A stretch of DNA of 64,000 bases from the NCBI GenBank assembly GCA_964646755.1, contig CAZYIE010000009.1, forward strand, positions 25,199-89,198, given 5' to 3'. Positions 31,599-40,167 of this stretch are shown here, one piece after another (position 1 is the stretch's first letter; each line of letters starts with the position of its first letter). The notes beneath the pieces were generated by a model that was given only the letters and a program-made list of their open reading frames with translations, was not told the DNA's origin and searched no databases. Made by a program: the position numbers and the translations under genes. This stretch comes from MVRV01 sp964646755. GTDB lineage: Bacteria > Desulfobacterota > Syntrophia > Syntrophales > Smithellaceae.

Positions 31599-32549
31599 AT
31601 GAGTGAGCGTTTGCAGCATTTTCCTATTTCGTTTTTCGCGGTGGTAATGGGGCTGGCGGGGGCGGCGATTGCCTGGCAACGGGCCGAATCCCTTTGGGGG
31701 TGGAATGGGTATATCGGCGCAGCCCTTATTTGGCTGGCTTCTCTTGTCTTTCTTTTGATTTTCTCCATGTACCTGGCCAAAGCGCTTCGCCATTTTTCTG
31801 AAGTCAAAAAAGAATTTCGAAACATCACCAAGCTTTCTTTTTTCCCGACGATTTCAATCAGCCTCCTGCTCTTAAGCATTGGAGCGATGAACCTTTGCCC
31901 TGCGCTCTCGCAGGCGCTTTGGATTGTTGGAACAATCATTCATTTTATCTTCAGCGTGGCTATTATTTCGATCTGGATTCGTCATCCGTCGCTGGAAATC
32001 AACCATATAAGCCCGGCCTGGTTCATTCCCGTCGTGGGCAATATTCTGGTTCCAGTTGCCGGCGTAGCTTACGCTCCCGCGGAAATTTCCTGGTTTTTTT
32101 TCAGCATTGGTCTGGTCTTCTGGATCGCGCTTTTTACCATTCTTTTATACCGGTTGCTTTTTCATAACCCTCTCCCTGAGCGGCTTTTACCGACGCTTTT
32201 CATTCTTATCGCACCACCCGCCGTTGGATTTATCGCTTACGTCAAAATGACGGGCGCTGTTGATTCGATGGCTCGAATTCTGTATTATTTCGGTTTATTC
32301 GTCTTGATTCTGATGATCCCGCAACTGCGCATGCTTTCGAGGATTAAATATTACCTGTCCTGGTGGGCATATACCTTTCCGATCGCGGCCTTGACAATTG
32401 CCACGATGCTCATGTATCATCACTCGCAGATGGCTTTATTCAAATATCTGGCGCTGGTTTTAATCATAATCCTTTCGGGAGTCGTCATTTTGTTGGGTTT
32501 CATGACTCTTGCCGCCATCAAAAATAAACAGATCTGCATCGAGGATTGA
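31599..32549 (+). CDS. SLAC1/TehA-type (TDT family) anion channel or transporter
   Basis: A 316-residue membrane protein with ten hydrophobic segments and the opening FPISFFAVVMGLAGAAIAW typical of the TDT family, which includes tellurite-resistance protein TehA, malate permeases and SLAC1 anion channels. The central pore Phe region (AEISWFFFSIGLVFW) is present. The substrate may be a small anion such as sulfite, formate or a dicarboxylate; it cannot be decided here. An FNR-like box stands upstream, suggesting anaerobic or redox control. Confidence 0.85.
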   Translation: MSERLQHFPISFFAVVMGLAGAAIAWQRAESLWGWNGYIGAALIWLASLVFLLIFSMYLAKALRHFSEVKKEFRNITKLSFFPTISISLLLLSIGAMNLCPALSQALWIVGTIIHFIFSVAIISIWIRHPSLEINHISPAWFIPVVGNILVPVAGVAYAPAEISWFFFSIGLVFWIALFTILLYRLLFHNPLPERLLPTLFILIAPPAVGFIAYVKMTGAVDSMARILYYFGLFVLILMIPQLRMLSRIKYYLSWWAYTFPIAALTIATMLMYHHSQMALFKYLALVLIIILSGVVILLGFMTLAAIKNKQICIED

Positions 32550-32608
32550 TCCGGTTTGTCGATGCACTCCCACATTTTCATCATCACTATAAAAAGAGGA
32601 GACACTTT

Positions 32609-34309
32609 ATGACCCAAAAAAGGAAAATAATTGTGATTGGCGGATCGGCCTCAGGTCCGAAAGCGGCGGCGAAAGCCCGGAGAATTGACAACAATGCCGA
32701 AGTCGTCATTATGCAAAAAGAGGCCGACCTGTCCATGGCGTCATGCGGTTATCCGTATTATGTCGGTGGGTTTTTTAACGACCGGAACATGCTTTTATGC
32801 ACACCCACCGGTGTGGTGAGGAGCCCAATATTTTACTTAAACGCCAAGGACATTGACGCTGAAGTGAACACGGAAGTCACGGGCATTGACACTAAGAATC
32901 ATTCCATCTCCTTCAAAAAACTGGCCACAGGTGAAACCGGTACTATGGCCTATGACAAGCTGGTCATCGCCACCGGCTCCGTCCCTCGTATGCCGCCTGT
33001 TCCCGGCGCGGACCTTGCGGGCATCACCACGCTGCAATCCATGAAAGACGCGGACTTCCTGCGCAAGGTGCGCGATGAAGGCAAAATCAAGAAAGCCGTC
33101 GTCATCGGCGGAGGCCTGATCGGCATCGAAACCTGTGAAGCCCTGCAACTGGCAGGTATCGAAATCACCGTCATTGAACTGCTTCCGCAGCTCCTCACCT
33201 TTCTGGATCTGGAACTCGCGAAACTGGTGGAAAATCATGTCAAGAGCAAAGGTGCCAACGTCATCACGGACAACGGCATTGCGGCGTTTTTAGGTGAAAA
33301 CGGCAAAATCAACGCGGTCAAACTGCAAAACGGCACGGAGCTGCCCTGCGAGCTCGCGGTTGTGGCCATCGGTGTGCGCCCCAACGTCAAACTGGCCAAA
33401 GAATCCGGCTTGAAAATCGGCGAACTGGGCGGCATCGATGTAAATGAATACATGCAGACTTCCGACCCGGATATTTATGCCGTAGGCGACTGCGTGGAAA
33501 CTGTAAACCGGATTACCGGCAAAAAGGTGCTGGCGCCTTACGGTGATCTGGCCAACCTGCAGGGTCGCGTGGCGGGTGAAAACGCTGCCTCGACCAACTG
33601 CGTGACCTTTCCCGGAACCATTCAAACCGGCATCTGTAAGGTCTTTGATTACGCAGCCGGTTCCACAGGACTCTCGGAAACAGTGGCCAAACGGCTCGGG
33701 CTTTCGGGCATCATCACGGTTATCAACGCCAGCCCCGACAAGCCGGGATTCATGGAAGGCAAGCTTCTGATCACTAAGCTCATCGCTGATTCCAAAACAG
33801 GCCGTGTCCTGGGGGCGCAGTGCATCGGACCCGGCAATGTGAGCAAACAAATCGCACAGTGGGCCATGGCGATTCAGGGCAAGCTGACCGTTGAGGACCT
33901 CATCAACGCGGACCTCCCCTATGCTCCACCTTTTTCGCTGGCCATTGATCACTTTATTGCCACGGCGCACCTGATGCAAAACAAAATGAAAGGCCGTCTC
34001 AAAGGGATCAGTTGCAAAGGCGTGCGCGACATACTGCAAGCCGGTGAAAAACCCTTCATAATTGACACAAGGGGACCTGAAGAATTTGAAGAAATGCGCC
34101 TGGGGATCGGTGAGACACTCATTCCCCTGGGGGCGCTGCGCAAACGTCTTAAAGAACTGCCCGAAGATAAAAACAAGGAGATTATCTGTTTCTGCAAAAT
34201 TTCTTTGCGCGGCTATGAGGCGGCAATAGCGCTGGAAGGCAATGGATGGAAAAACGTTAAAGTGATGGAGGGCGGCATCATGGCGTGGCCGTACCCGCGA
34301 GAAAAATAG
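32609..34309 (+). CDS. FAD-dependent CoA-disulfide/polysulfide reductase with C-terminal rhodanese domain
   Basis: A 566-residue flavoprotein. FAD is bound by IVIGGSASGPKAAAKARR, and the redox-active Cys is in MASCGYPYYVGG (about residue 45). NAD(P)H is bound by VVIGGGLIGIETCEAL, the FAD-closing segment is IYAVGDCVE, and a dimerisation domain follows. A rhodanese domain (residues ~465-560) ends the protein with the active-site loop IICFCKISLRGYE. This architecture matches CoA-dependent persulfide/polysulfide reductases (Npsr, CoADR-Rhod) of sulfur-metabolising bacteria. The ATG at 32609 has AGAGGAG upstream; a 21-residue longer start (32546) is unlikely. It probably reduces persulfide or polysulfide sulfur in the cytosol. 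Confidence 0.9.
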   Translation: MTQKRKIIVIGGSASGPKAAAKARRIDNNAEVVIMQKEADLSMASCGYPYYVGGFFNDRNMLLCTPTGVVRSPIFYLNAKDIDAEVNTEVTGIDTKNHSISFKKLATGETGTMAYDKLVIATGSVPRMPPVPGADLAGITTLQSMKDADFLRKVRDEGKIKKAVVIGGGLIGIETCEALQLAGIEITVIELLPQLLTFLDLELAKLVENHVKSKGANVITDNGIAAFLGENGKINAVKLQNGTELPCELAVVAIGVRPNVKLAKESGLKIGELGGIDVNEYMQTSDPDIYAVGDCVETVNRITGKKVLAPYGDLANLQGRVAGENAASTNCVTFPGTIQTGICKVFDYAAGSTGLSETVAKRLGLSGIITVINASPDKPGFMEGKLLITKLIADSKTGRVLGAQCIGPGNVSKQIAQWAMAIQGKLTVEDLINADLPYAPPFSLAIDHFIATAHLMQNKMKGRLKGISCKGVRDILQAGEKPFIIDTRGPEEFEEMRLGIGETLIPLGALRKRLKELPEDKNKEIICFCKISLRGYEAAIALEGNGWKNVKVMEGGIMAWPYPREK

Positions 34310-34357
34310 ATTATACATGAGAATGCATCATACATTTGTCGAAAAGGTTCTTTGGAA

Positions 34358-35716
34358 ATGAAGGCAATACCAAAAGAAATTGATTATTATGATAGCCTGC
34401 CCATTGGTGTTTTTGCCGTTGACACCGATATGAATATCGTCCATTTCAATGCATATGCCGCAAAGGTTACGGGTTATTCACAAACTACGGCTCTTTCATG
34501 CAAATGCTATGAAGTCTTTCGGTCAGAGAAATGTTTCAGCAAATGTCCGCTCCGCGCGGTATTGGGAGGGGGCGAAGCTATCTTACGAGGCAGAAATAGC
34601 ATATTGACGAAAGCAAACATCGTAATTCCGGTAGACATCGCTGTTTCCGTAATAACGGACAAATCCGGAAATATCAAAGGTGCGATTGAATGCTTTCAAG
34701 AACCTGTTTTGAATGTTGATGTGTCCCAAAAATCAGAAAAGAGTCCTTCACCTAAAACATCTTTATTTGGTGCAATTATTGGCCAAGACAAAAATATTGC
34801 CAAGATTATTGAAATTCTTTCCATCGCTTCGAAAACAAATGCTAATATTTTAATAACTGGAGAAACTGGAACGGGAAAGGACATTTTCGCGAGCTGCATC
34901 AAAGGGGCAAGTCCCCGACTAAATGGTCGCTTCGTAAAAGTCAACTGCGCGGCCACGCCCGGGGAACTTCTGGAATCAGAATTCTTCGGCTACAAGAAGG
35001 GGGCTTTTACCGACGCTAAAACCGACAAACCCGGAAGGTTTCAGATGGCAGAAGGTGGAACAATTTTCCTCGACGAGATCGGCGATCTTCCTGTTTCTCT
35101 TCAGGCAAAGCTCCTGCAGGTGCTTGATGAAAAAGCCTTTTATCCTCTCGGCGCAACAAAACCATTGACTGTTGATGTACGAATCATCTCTTCTACGAAC
35201 AGGAACATTAATGAAATGATCAAGAAGGGCACTTTCAGGGAGGATCTTTATTATCGTTTAAACTCAATCCATGTCGTTTTGCCTCCGCTTCGAAAACGGC
35301 GCTCCGATATTCCTTTCCTGATTAATCATTTTTTTAAGGAAAATTATCGCGGCAATTCGGATTGCAACTATTTGGATCTGATCTCTCCTCAGGCAATGAA
35401 AGTGCTCCTTGATTATGACTATCCGGGAAATATAAGAGAGCTTAAGCATATCATTGAACATGCCTGCATACTCAGTCAGGGTGAAAAAATTACGCTGGCA
35501 ATGCTTCCTCAATGTGTTTTTTCTTTAAATGCTGCGCCGACCATCGAGGGAGACGATGGTGCAACCTTTAGCTTCTTGGAGCCTACTGAAGAAAAAAACC
35601 AGCTGCTGATGGCACTGCGCAAAAATTCATGGAACCGTAAAAAAACTGCTGAAATTCTCAAAATCGACCGAACAACTGTATGGCGGAAGATGAAACGATT
35701 AGGTTTGTTGTGCTAA
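34358..35716 (+). CDS. Sigma-54-dependent activator with Cys-containing PAS domain (second copy)
   Basis: A 452-residue enhancer-binding protein with the same layout as the one at 15216: PAS (residues ~10-110), AAA+ (Walker A GETGTGKD; FLDEIGD) and a C-terminal Fis-type helix-turn-helix (KKTAEILKIDRTTVWRKMK). The PAS domain has CYEVFRSEKCFSKCPLR, the same C-x8-C-x3-C spacing as the first copy. The sigma-54 loop again reads GAFTDA. The start is ATG at 34358 or TTG at 34352. Immediately downstream lie an inverted-repeat cluster and a sigma-54 promoter that it probably activates. Confidence 0.92.
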   Translation: MKAIPKEIDYYDSLPIGVFAVDTDMNIVHFNAYAAKVTGYSQTTALSCKCYEVFRSEKCFSKCPLRAVLGGGEAILRGRNSILTKANIVIPVDIAVSVITDKSGNIKGAIECFQEPVLNVDVSQKSEKSPSPKTSLFGAIIGQDKNIAKIIEILSIASKTNANILITGETGTGKDIFASCIKGASPRLNGRFVKVNCAATPGELLESEFFGYKKGAFTDAKTDKPGRFQMAEGGTIFLDEIGDLPVSLQAKLLQVLDEKAFYPLGATKPLTVDVRIISSTNRNINEMIKKGTFREDLYYRLNSIHVVLPPLRKRRSDIPFLINHFFKENYRGNSDCNYLDLISPQAMKVLLDYDYPGNIRELKHIIEHACILSQGEKITLAMLPQCVFSLNAAPTIEGDDGATFSFLEPTEEKNQLLMALRKNSWNRKKTAEILKIDRTTVWRKMKRLGLLC

Positions 35717-35724
35717 TATCCCTG

Positions 35725-35766
35725 TCGCTGCAACATACTGCAACATAGTTGCACTGTGTTGCAGTT
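35725..35766. promoter_or_regulatory. TGCAACA inverted-repeat cluster, probable activator-binding sites
   Basis: Several copies of TGCAACA/TGTTGCA occur within 40 bases, including the perfect dyad TGCAACATAGTTGCA (35739-35753). The same core, GC-R-ACATAGT-Y-GC, lies before the other sigma-54 promoter (18721-18737). The position about 160 bases before the -24 element fits an enhancer. Confidence 0.6.
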
Positions 35767-35905
35767 CTCAAGCAGTTGGAATATTACAATTAATCGTGTT
35801 CTGCCAGAGCGTTCGCGCAACAGTCTTCAGGAGACGCAACCTCACAACAGCCACCGTTGCTTCTTAACATCTTGTATATATTGATTTATATTTATTATAG
35901 CCTTC

Positions 35906-35921
35906 TGGTATATCTTTTGCT
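35906..35921 (+). promoter_or_regulatory. Sigma-54 promoter
   Basis: TGGTATATCTTTTGCT has the GG and GC elements separated by exactly 10 bases and a T-rich run before TTGC. It lies 32 bases before the NifX-like gene at 35953. Confidence 0.75.
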
Positions 35922-35952
35922 TTGAATATCATAAAGACAAAGGAATGTTGTC

Positions 35953-36276
35953 ATGAAAGTGGCGCTTTGCACGATTAACGGAAGAATAGCCCCGAAGTAT
36001 TACGACGACATAGAACTGCTGATTGTGACAATTCATAATGGAATCATTACTGAGCGTAAATTAATAGCTGCTGAAGCCTTGAATCCCGACGAATTGTGTA
36101 CATTAATTCTTTACTTGAAGATGGATGTTATTATTTGTGGAGGAATCATCAAATCCTATCAGAAAAAATTACAAGATTATTCAGTACAATTGATTTTCAA
36201 TGTTATTGGGAATGTAGATGATGTTTTAAGACGCTTTATGGAAGGACAACTTCAATCGGGTGATGTTGTTAAGTAA
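35953..36276 (+). CDS. Divergent NifX-like protein
   Basis: A 107-residue protein with the NifX fold pattern (MKVALCTINGRIAPKYYDDI, DVIICGGIIKSYQKKLQDYS, and DVLRRFMEGQLQSGDVVK). It lacks the HFGH motif and in this resembles the other sigma-54-driven member at 18910. AT-rich codon use sets it slightly apart from the long cluster. It is the first gene after the sigma-54 promoter and precedes a TAT-exported MBL protein by 27 bases. Confidence 0.75.
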   Translation: MKVALCTINGRIAPKYYDDIELLIVTIHNGIITERKLIAAEALNPDELCTLILYLKMDVIICGGIIKSYQKKLQDYSVQLIFNVIGNVDDVLRRFMEGQLQSGDVVK

Positions 36277-36303
36277 AAATTAACTGCGAAGGAGAATACA
36301 ATT

Positions 36304-37371
36304 ATGAAACGAAGAGAATTTCTAAAGGGTGTTGCCGTAACAGGTGCGGGCGTTGCGCTGTCAGGCGGAGTCGGAACATTGTCAAAAGCACTAGCTCAGG
36401 GCAAAGAAGATTTCGGAGAGGTTAAAAGCCTGAAGGTCCATTGTATTTCCGAGACGAGTTGGTTCGACAATGCCACGCTCGGCCAGGACATAAAAGCCGC
36501 CGGAGGAATTAACACGAATCAGTATGATGTCGCCTACAAAAAAGACAACCTTGGCGGTTATGCTGCATTGGTTGAAGTGGAAGCGCTGAACGGCAAAAAA
36601 ACAAAATACCTTCTTGACACCGGTTGGAACACTGAATGGATGGATTATGTCTTTGCCAAAGACGGAATCGACAAAATGCTCAAAAATAAAGAGATCTCGA
36701 CATTGATCATTTCTCACGACCATATCGACCATTACTTTGGTCTTGAGAGCACACTGAAACATCAGCCTGATATCAAAATTTACTTCCCCGGCACGTCAAT
36801 GAAAAAAAGCTTTGAGTTGCTCAAAGGCGCCGATTTCTCTGCAAAGCCTGGATGCCCCAAAAACGCTTTTCCTCACAAGGGAGAATTGATTGTTACTAAA
36901 ACTGACAAGCTCTACAAGTTACAGGACGGAGCCGCCATTGTCTTTTTTGATGCACCGGCAACGCTTCAGGTGAGAGGCGAGAATGTCATGTACTTCAAGG
37001 TTAAGGACAAGGGATATGTAACCGTTACCGGTTGCTGCCATCCGGGCATTTTATCGCTCATCAATTACTCACGCAGAAATTTCAAAGACGGCAACAAGAA
37101 TTATGGCTGCTACGGAGGTCTTCACATCTCGCCTTTTGAGAACTGGGATCCCAAGATGGACGATTTGATTCAGGGCGTTAAGGCGATGAATATGACTAAA
37201 ATTGGATGCAATCATTGCACCGGTTGGATTTGGGCTGAAAAGGCGGCACAGTCGGGTCTTCCCATTGTAAAAGGCACCAGCAAGAATCTTTCTTACAGGA
37301 AAGTAGGAACACTTGCCAAAGCCAAAACTTCGAATGTTTTTCTTGGAAATGGCGACGAGATCGTTTTCTAG
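36304..37371 (+). CDS. TAT-exported MBL-fold metallo-hydrolase
   Basis: A 355-residue protein with a twin-arginine signal (MKRREFLKGVAVTGAGVALS, then an ALA cleavage region near residue 31), so it should fold and take up metal or cofactor in the cytosol before export. Metal ligands are visible in ISHDHIDHYFG (about residue 137), TGCCHPGILS (about residue 242) and GCNHCTGWIW (about residue 300). It is related to the cytosolic MBL protein at 29049, and like it follows a NifX-like gene. The substrate is unknown; a periplasmic redox or hydrolytic role is inferred. Confidence 0.87.
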   Translation: MKRREFLKGVAVTGAGVALSGGVGTLSKALAQGKEDFGEVKSLKVHCISETSWFDNATLGQDIKAAGGINTNQYDVAYKKDNLGGYAALVEVEALNGKKTKYLLDTGWNTEWMDYVFAKDGIDKMLKNKEISTLIISHDHIDHYFGLESTLKHQPDIKIYFPGTSMKKSFELLKGADFSAKPGCPKNAFPHKGELIVTKTDKLYKLQDGAAIVFFDAPATLQVRGENVMYFKVKDKGYVTVTGCCHPGILSLINYSRRNFKDGNKNYGCYGGLHISPFENWDPKMDDLIQGVKAMNMTKIGCNHCTGWIWAEKAAQSGLPIVKGTSKNLSYRKVGTLAKAKTSNVFLGNGDEIVF

Positions 37372-37410
37372 CAGAAGGCAATTCGAAACTGCATTTATTA
37401 ACTTTCACAC

Positions 37411-37460
37411 GAAGGGGGCGATTCCTGCCAAAAAGCGTTGCTTGGGTTTCGACCCCCTTC
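37411..37460 (+). terminator. Hairpin after the TAT-exported MBL gene
   Basis: GAAGGGGG (37411-37418) pairs with CCCCCTTC (37453-37460), followed by TTCT. The loop is long (34 bases), so this is a moderate call. Confidence 0.45.
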
Positions 37461-37506
37461 TTCTGTATGATGCAACAAGAGACTATAATTAATTGGGGGG
37501 TATGTT

Positions 37507-38751
37507 ATGAGCAATAATAACACAAATGACAATTGGCTGGCTTCAAGAAATCTCACTCCGCGCTGGTCCGTTGGCATTTCGGGAATCGCAAATCTGATTG
37601 TTCACGTGATTGCCGTTTTTGTCGTGTGGTGGATATTTTTCTCCAATGCGGGAATCTTTAAACTTTATACGCCTCTTTTAGGCTTTTCCCTGGTAATCTG
37701 GACGCTGCTCATAATCCTTTGGCAAGCCGAGCTTTTCGATTTTTGGCCGATCAAACACAGCTTCCTCCGGGATGCAAACCCTCTGGCTAAGGGCACGTTG
37801 CTCACGGGGATAACTCTTGCCATATATCTCATACTGATAATCGGCATTGTGTTTTTCGTTATCGGCAAACTTGGCATTACTTATTTCAACTGGAATAGTC
37901 TGGTGCAGTATGGAGAACTCGGACAAGACGTCATGTCCACAAGAGAAACAACATCCTGGGCCATGCTTTCACTTTCCGTCCCCTTCTTTCTAATCAGTGC
38001 ATGGTTTATGTTCGGTGTTGGAAAAGATCTATTCCATGAATTAAAACAACCTAAAAGAGGAATTGCCACGTGGTGCCTGATAGCGTTCATCAGCATTATT
38101 CTCTATACGATTTTTTTCCATCCCCACATTGGTTCCATGTTTCATCCGAAGCAGATTTATACGGCAGTTCCCCCATGGTGGCAGGGCATTGCTCAGACCA
38201 CCAGCTCAGAGTTCAGTCTCGGCATTCTTTTCTGCTCTGTCATCGGCATCTTCTATGCGATTCACCTGTGGGACGGATGGCCATTTAGCATCATAACAAA
38301 ACAACCTTGGCGCTTCATTGCCTTTGCCGTGGGAAGCCTGATTTTCGGCTACGTTATTTTTCAGGTGCAGCTTTTTATTTTCGATTACTTTTGGGACAAA
38401 GCATATATAGGCGGTCAGAACGAATTAAGTTTCGGCTGGCGTTACAGCCACACTGTAACGATGGCAAACTTTATCCTTGTTATTGCCGTAATCCAGAATA
38501 GTTTTTTCGGCTTGGCCTATGCAAAACTACCGGGCATCTTACGCGGGATTATTAAAACGATCGTTGCTCTTGTTGTAGGACTGCTTTTCGCCTGGTCCTA
38601 CTATAGTTGGGGACCTGTGCTTCTCGGCGTGTGCGGTGGAATTTCTCATCCCTCCGAAAACGCCGCTGCGTTTCTTATCATGATCATTAACCTGCTCATG
38701 ATTCAGGACATTTTTATGGACGGCTGGCCTGGATACAAACTAAAAAAATAA
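37507..38751 (+). CDS. Polytopic membrane protein of unknown function
   Basis: A 414-residue integral membrane protein with about 10-11 hydrophobic segments spread over its length. Trp-rich and aromatic loops are frequent (VWWIFF, PPWWQG, WDGWPF), and the C-terminus ends in DIFMDGWPGYKLKK. No transporter, cytochrome b (no paired His pattern) or channel signature was recognised. It follows the TAT-exported MBL gene after a hairpin and has a GGGGGG ribosome region before its ATG. A role as membrane partner of the exported MBL protein is possible but unproven. Confidence 0.75.
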   Translation: MSNNNTNDNWLASRNLTPRWSVGISGIANLIVHVIAVFVVWWIFFSNAGIFKLYTPLLGFSLVIWTLLIILWQAELFDFWPIKHSFLRDANPLAKGTLLTGITLAIYLILIIGIVFFVIGKLGITYFNWNSLVQYGELGQDVMSTRETTSWAMLSLSVPFFLISAWFMFGVGKDLFHELKQPKRGIATWCLIAFISIILYTIFFHPHIGSMFHPKQIYTAVPPWWQGIAQTTSSEFSLGILFCSVIGIFYAIHLWDGWPFSIITKQPWRFIAFAVGSLIFGYVIFQVQLFIFDYFWDKAYIGGQNELSFGWRYSHTVTMANFILVIAVIQNSFFGLAYAKLPGILRGIIKTIVALVVGLLFAWSYYSWGPVLLGVCGGISHPSENAAAFLIMIINLLMIQDIFMDGWPGYKLKK

Positions 38752-38839
38752 GTAATCGCTTCAATATATTATTACCTGCAAGCCCCGGCATAGTCGGTGC
38801 TTGCAGGATTGCAGCCGGTTGCCAAAAGGGAAAATCGCT

Positions 38840-39802
38840 ATGTCGGTTACGACACACATTGACTCTATCGCCTCAGTAGAAACATTGCTGAATGAAATGT
38901 TTCAGCACGTCTTTCAAAACGATGGGGCGCGCGAGCACCTCGGGTTTTCAAACATTTCACAGGTTTTTTCCAGTGATGGATTTCCCGGATGGTACCTGTG
39001 GTTTAGCAAGATAAAAGGCGCCTACTACATTGGGATCAGTGGAGAGAATATCGTTTATTCCGGTCAGGCTTTTGAAAATTCAAATCAGCGGATAGCCCTG
39101 AGGGAAGTTCAGTTGGTAATCCGGTATTTCCCCGATCCCGAAGAAGATGCCTTTGAAACTTTTTCCTGTTTCGAACAGATATTTAGAATGAGATCTGATT
39201 TTGACGCTACAGGAACACCTACGTTCGAGGGCGGGTGCGCCATGCAAGAAAGTTTTTATGTTGTTGGCCATATAACTATTATGCTGGATTCTCATAATAA
39301 CTACATTGATTTTTTCTGCCGTGCCCCCGAAAGATGGAGAGACTACCGTACTGATGGTCTGACTCTTTTCGATTCCAATGACAAAAAAATTCAGATGCTC
39401 TCGCCAGGTGATTGCGATCGTGACGTCGAAGGGTGGAATCTGAGCCGGCATATTTTTGATAAAATAGTTTCAGCCTACATTTTTTTAATTCATAGTCCAC
39501 CTTCTATTGTTGGTGCATCAATGCGTTCGTCCGTTCAGTATCTGATCGACAAATCAAACAATATCCAACAAATAGAAACCGGAGAGAGTAAGGAATTTTC
39601 GCTGTTGGTGGCCTTTGGTCAAAAAGTCAACCTTGCTGACGCCAGGGCGCGACTCACATCGAAAGGGGAAACTTTTATCGGCCTATGGAACGATTTCCTG
39701 TCCATTCCTCCGGAATGGCACGATCAGTTGTGGTGGTCGATATCTGATCATCATTTTCATCAAGACAACTGCTGTTTATGCAGCTGCTATAATGATCACT
39801 AG
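38840..39802 (+). CDS. Hypothetical protein with Cys/His-rich C-terminus
   Basis: A 320-residue cytosolic protein without signal peptide or clear membrane segment. I recognise no family. It ends in HHFHQDNCCLCSCYND, a cluster of His and Cys that could bind metal. The ATG at 38840 follows AAAAGGG; an in-frame start at 38801 would add 13 residues with no ribosome site. It is followed by another small unknown gene and then the selenocysteine peroxiredoxin. Its position between the MBL/NifX module and the peroxiredoxin suggests a redox or metal link, which is speculation. Confidence 0.65.
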   Translation: MSVTTHIDSIASVETLLNEMFQHVFQNDGAREHLGFSNISQVFSSDGFPGWYLWFSKIKGAYYIGISGENIVYSGQAFENSNQRIALREVQLVIRYFPDPEEDAFETFSCFEQIFRMRSDFDATGTPTFEGGCAMQESFYVVGHITIMLDSHNNYIDFFCRAPERWRDYRTDGLTLFDSNDKKIQMLSPGDCDRDVEGWNLSRHIFDKIVSAYIFLIHSPPSIVGASMRSSVQYLIDKSNNIQQIETGESKEFSLLVAFGQKVNLADARARLTSKGETFIGLWNDFLSIPPEWHDQLWWSISDHHFHQDNCCLCSCYNDH

Positions 39803-39831
39803 CGCTATATCGGGGAGAACAACAAAGCATT

Positions 39832-40116
39832 ATGGACACATCGCGAAGACGCTTTTTTAATGATTATTTTCTTAAGAACACGATACATCTTATCGCTGAA
39901 ATTCATGGAGCTTATGAAGAAGGCAAAAAAGCTTACGAAGAGACAAAAAGTGATCTGAACTATTTTGATTCCTTTGAATCGGCATATCCTCTCATATCGG
40001 AGAGTTCTTATTTTCTGGAAGATGAAGCGGCGCGACTGGGTATTGATCCAAAGGACATGACGGAACTGGAAATAGTCAAAAAAATATATTTCACAGACAA
40101 GAAGAAACGTCCTTAG
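39832..40116 (+). CDS. Hypothetical protein, 94 residues
   Basis: A small protein starting MDTSRRRFFNDYFLKNTIHL, where the SRRRFF segment resembles a twin-arginine motif but no long hydrophobic stretch follows. The remainder is charged and helical (YEEGKKAYEETKSD). No family is recognised. It lies 51 bases upstream of the peroxiredoxin on the same strand with GGGGAGAAC before the ATG, so it may be co-transcribed with it. Confidence 0.55.
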   Translation: MDTSRRRFFNDYFLKNTIHLIAEIHGAYEEGKKAYEETKSDLNYFDSFESAYPLISESSYFLEDEAARLGIDPKDMTELEIVKKIYFTDKKKRP

Positions 40117-40167
40117 CTTAGGATAAGTTATTAAAAACTGAGTGAAAAAGAAAGGAGGCATTTTCTT

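Noticed and set aside
32546..32608. Upstream start for the CoA-disulfide reductase overlapping the TDT gene by 4 bases
   Set aside because: The extension (MIRFVDALPHFHHHYKKRRH) has no role in the FAD fold, whereas the ATG at 32609 has a strong ribosome site.
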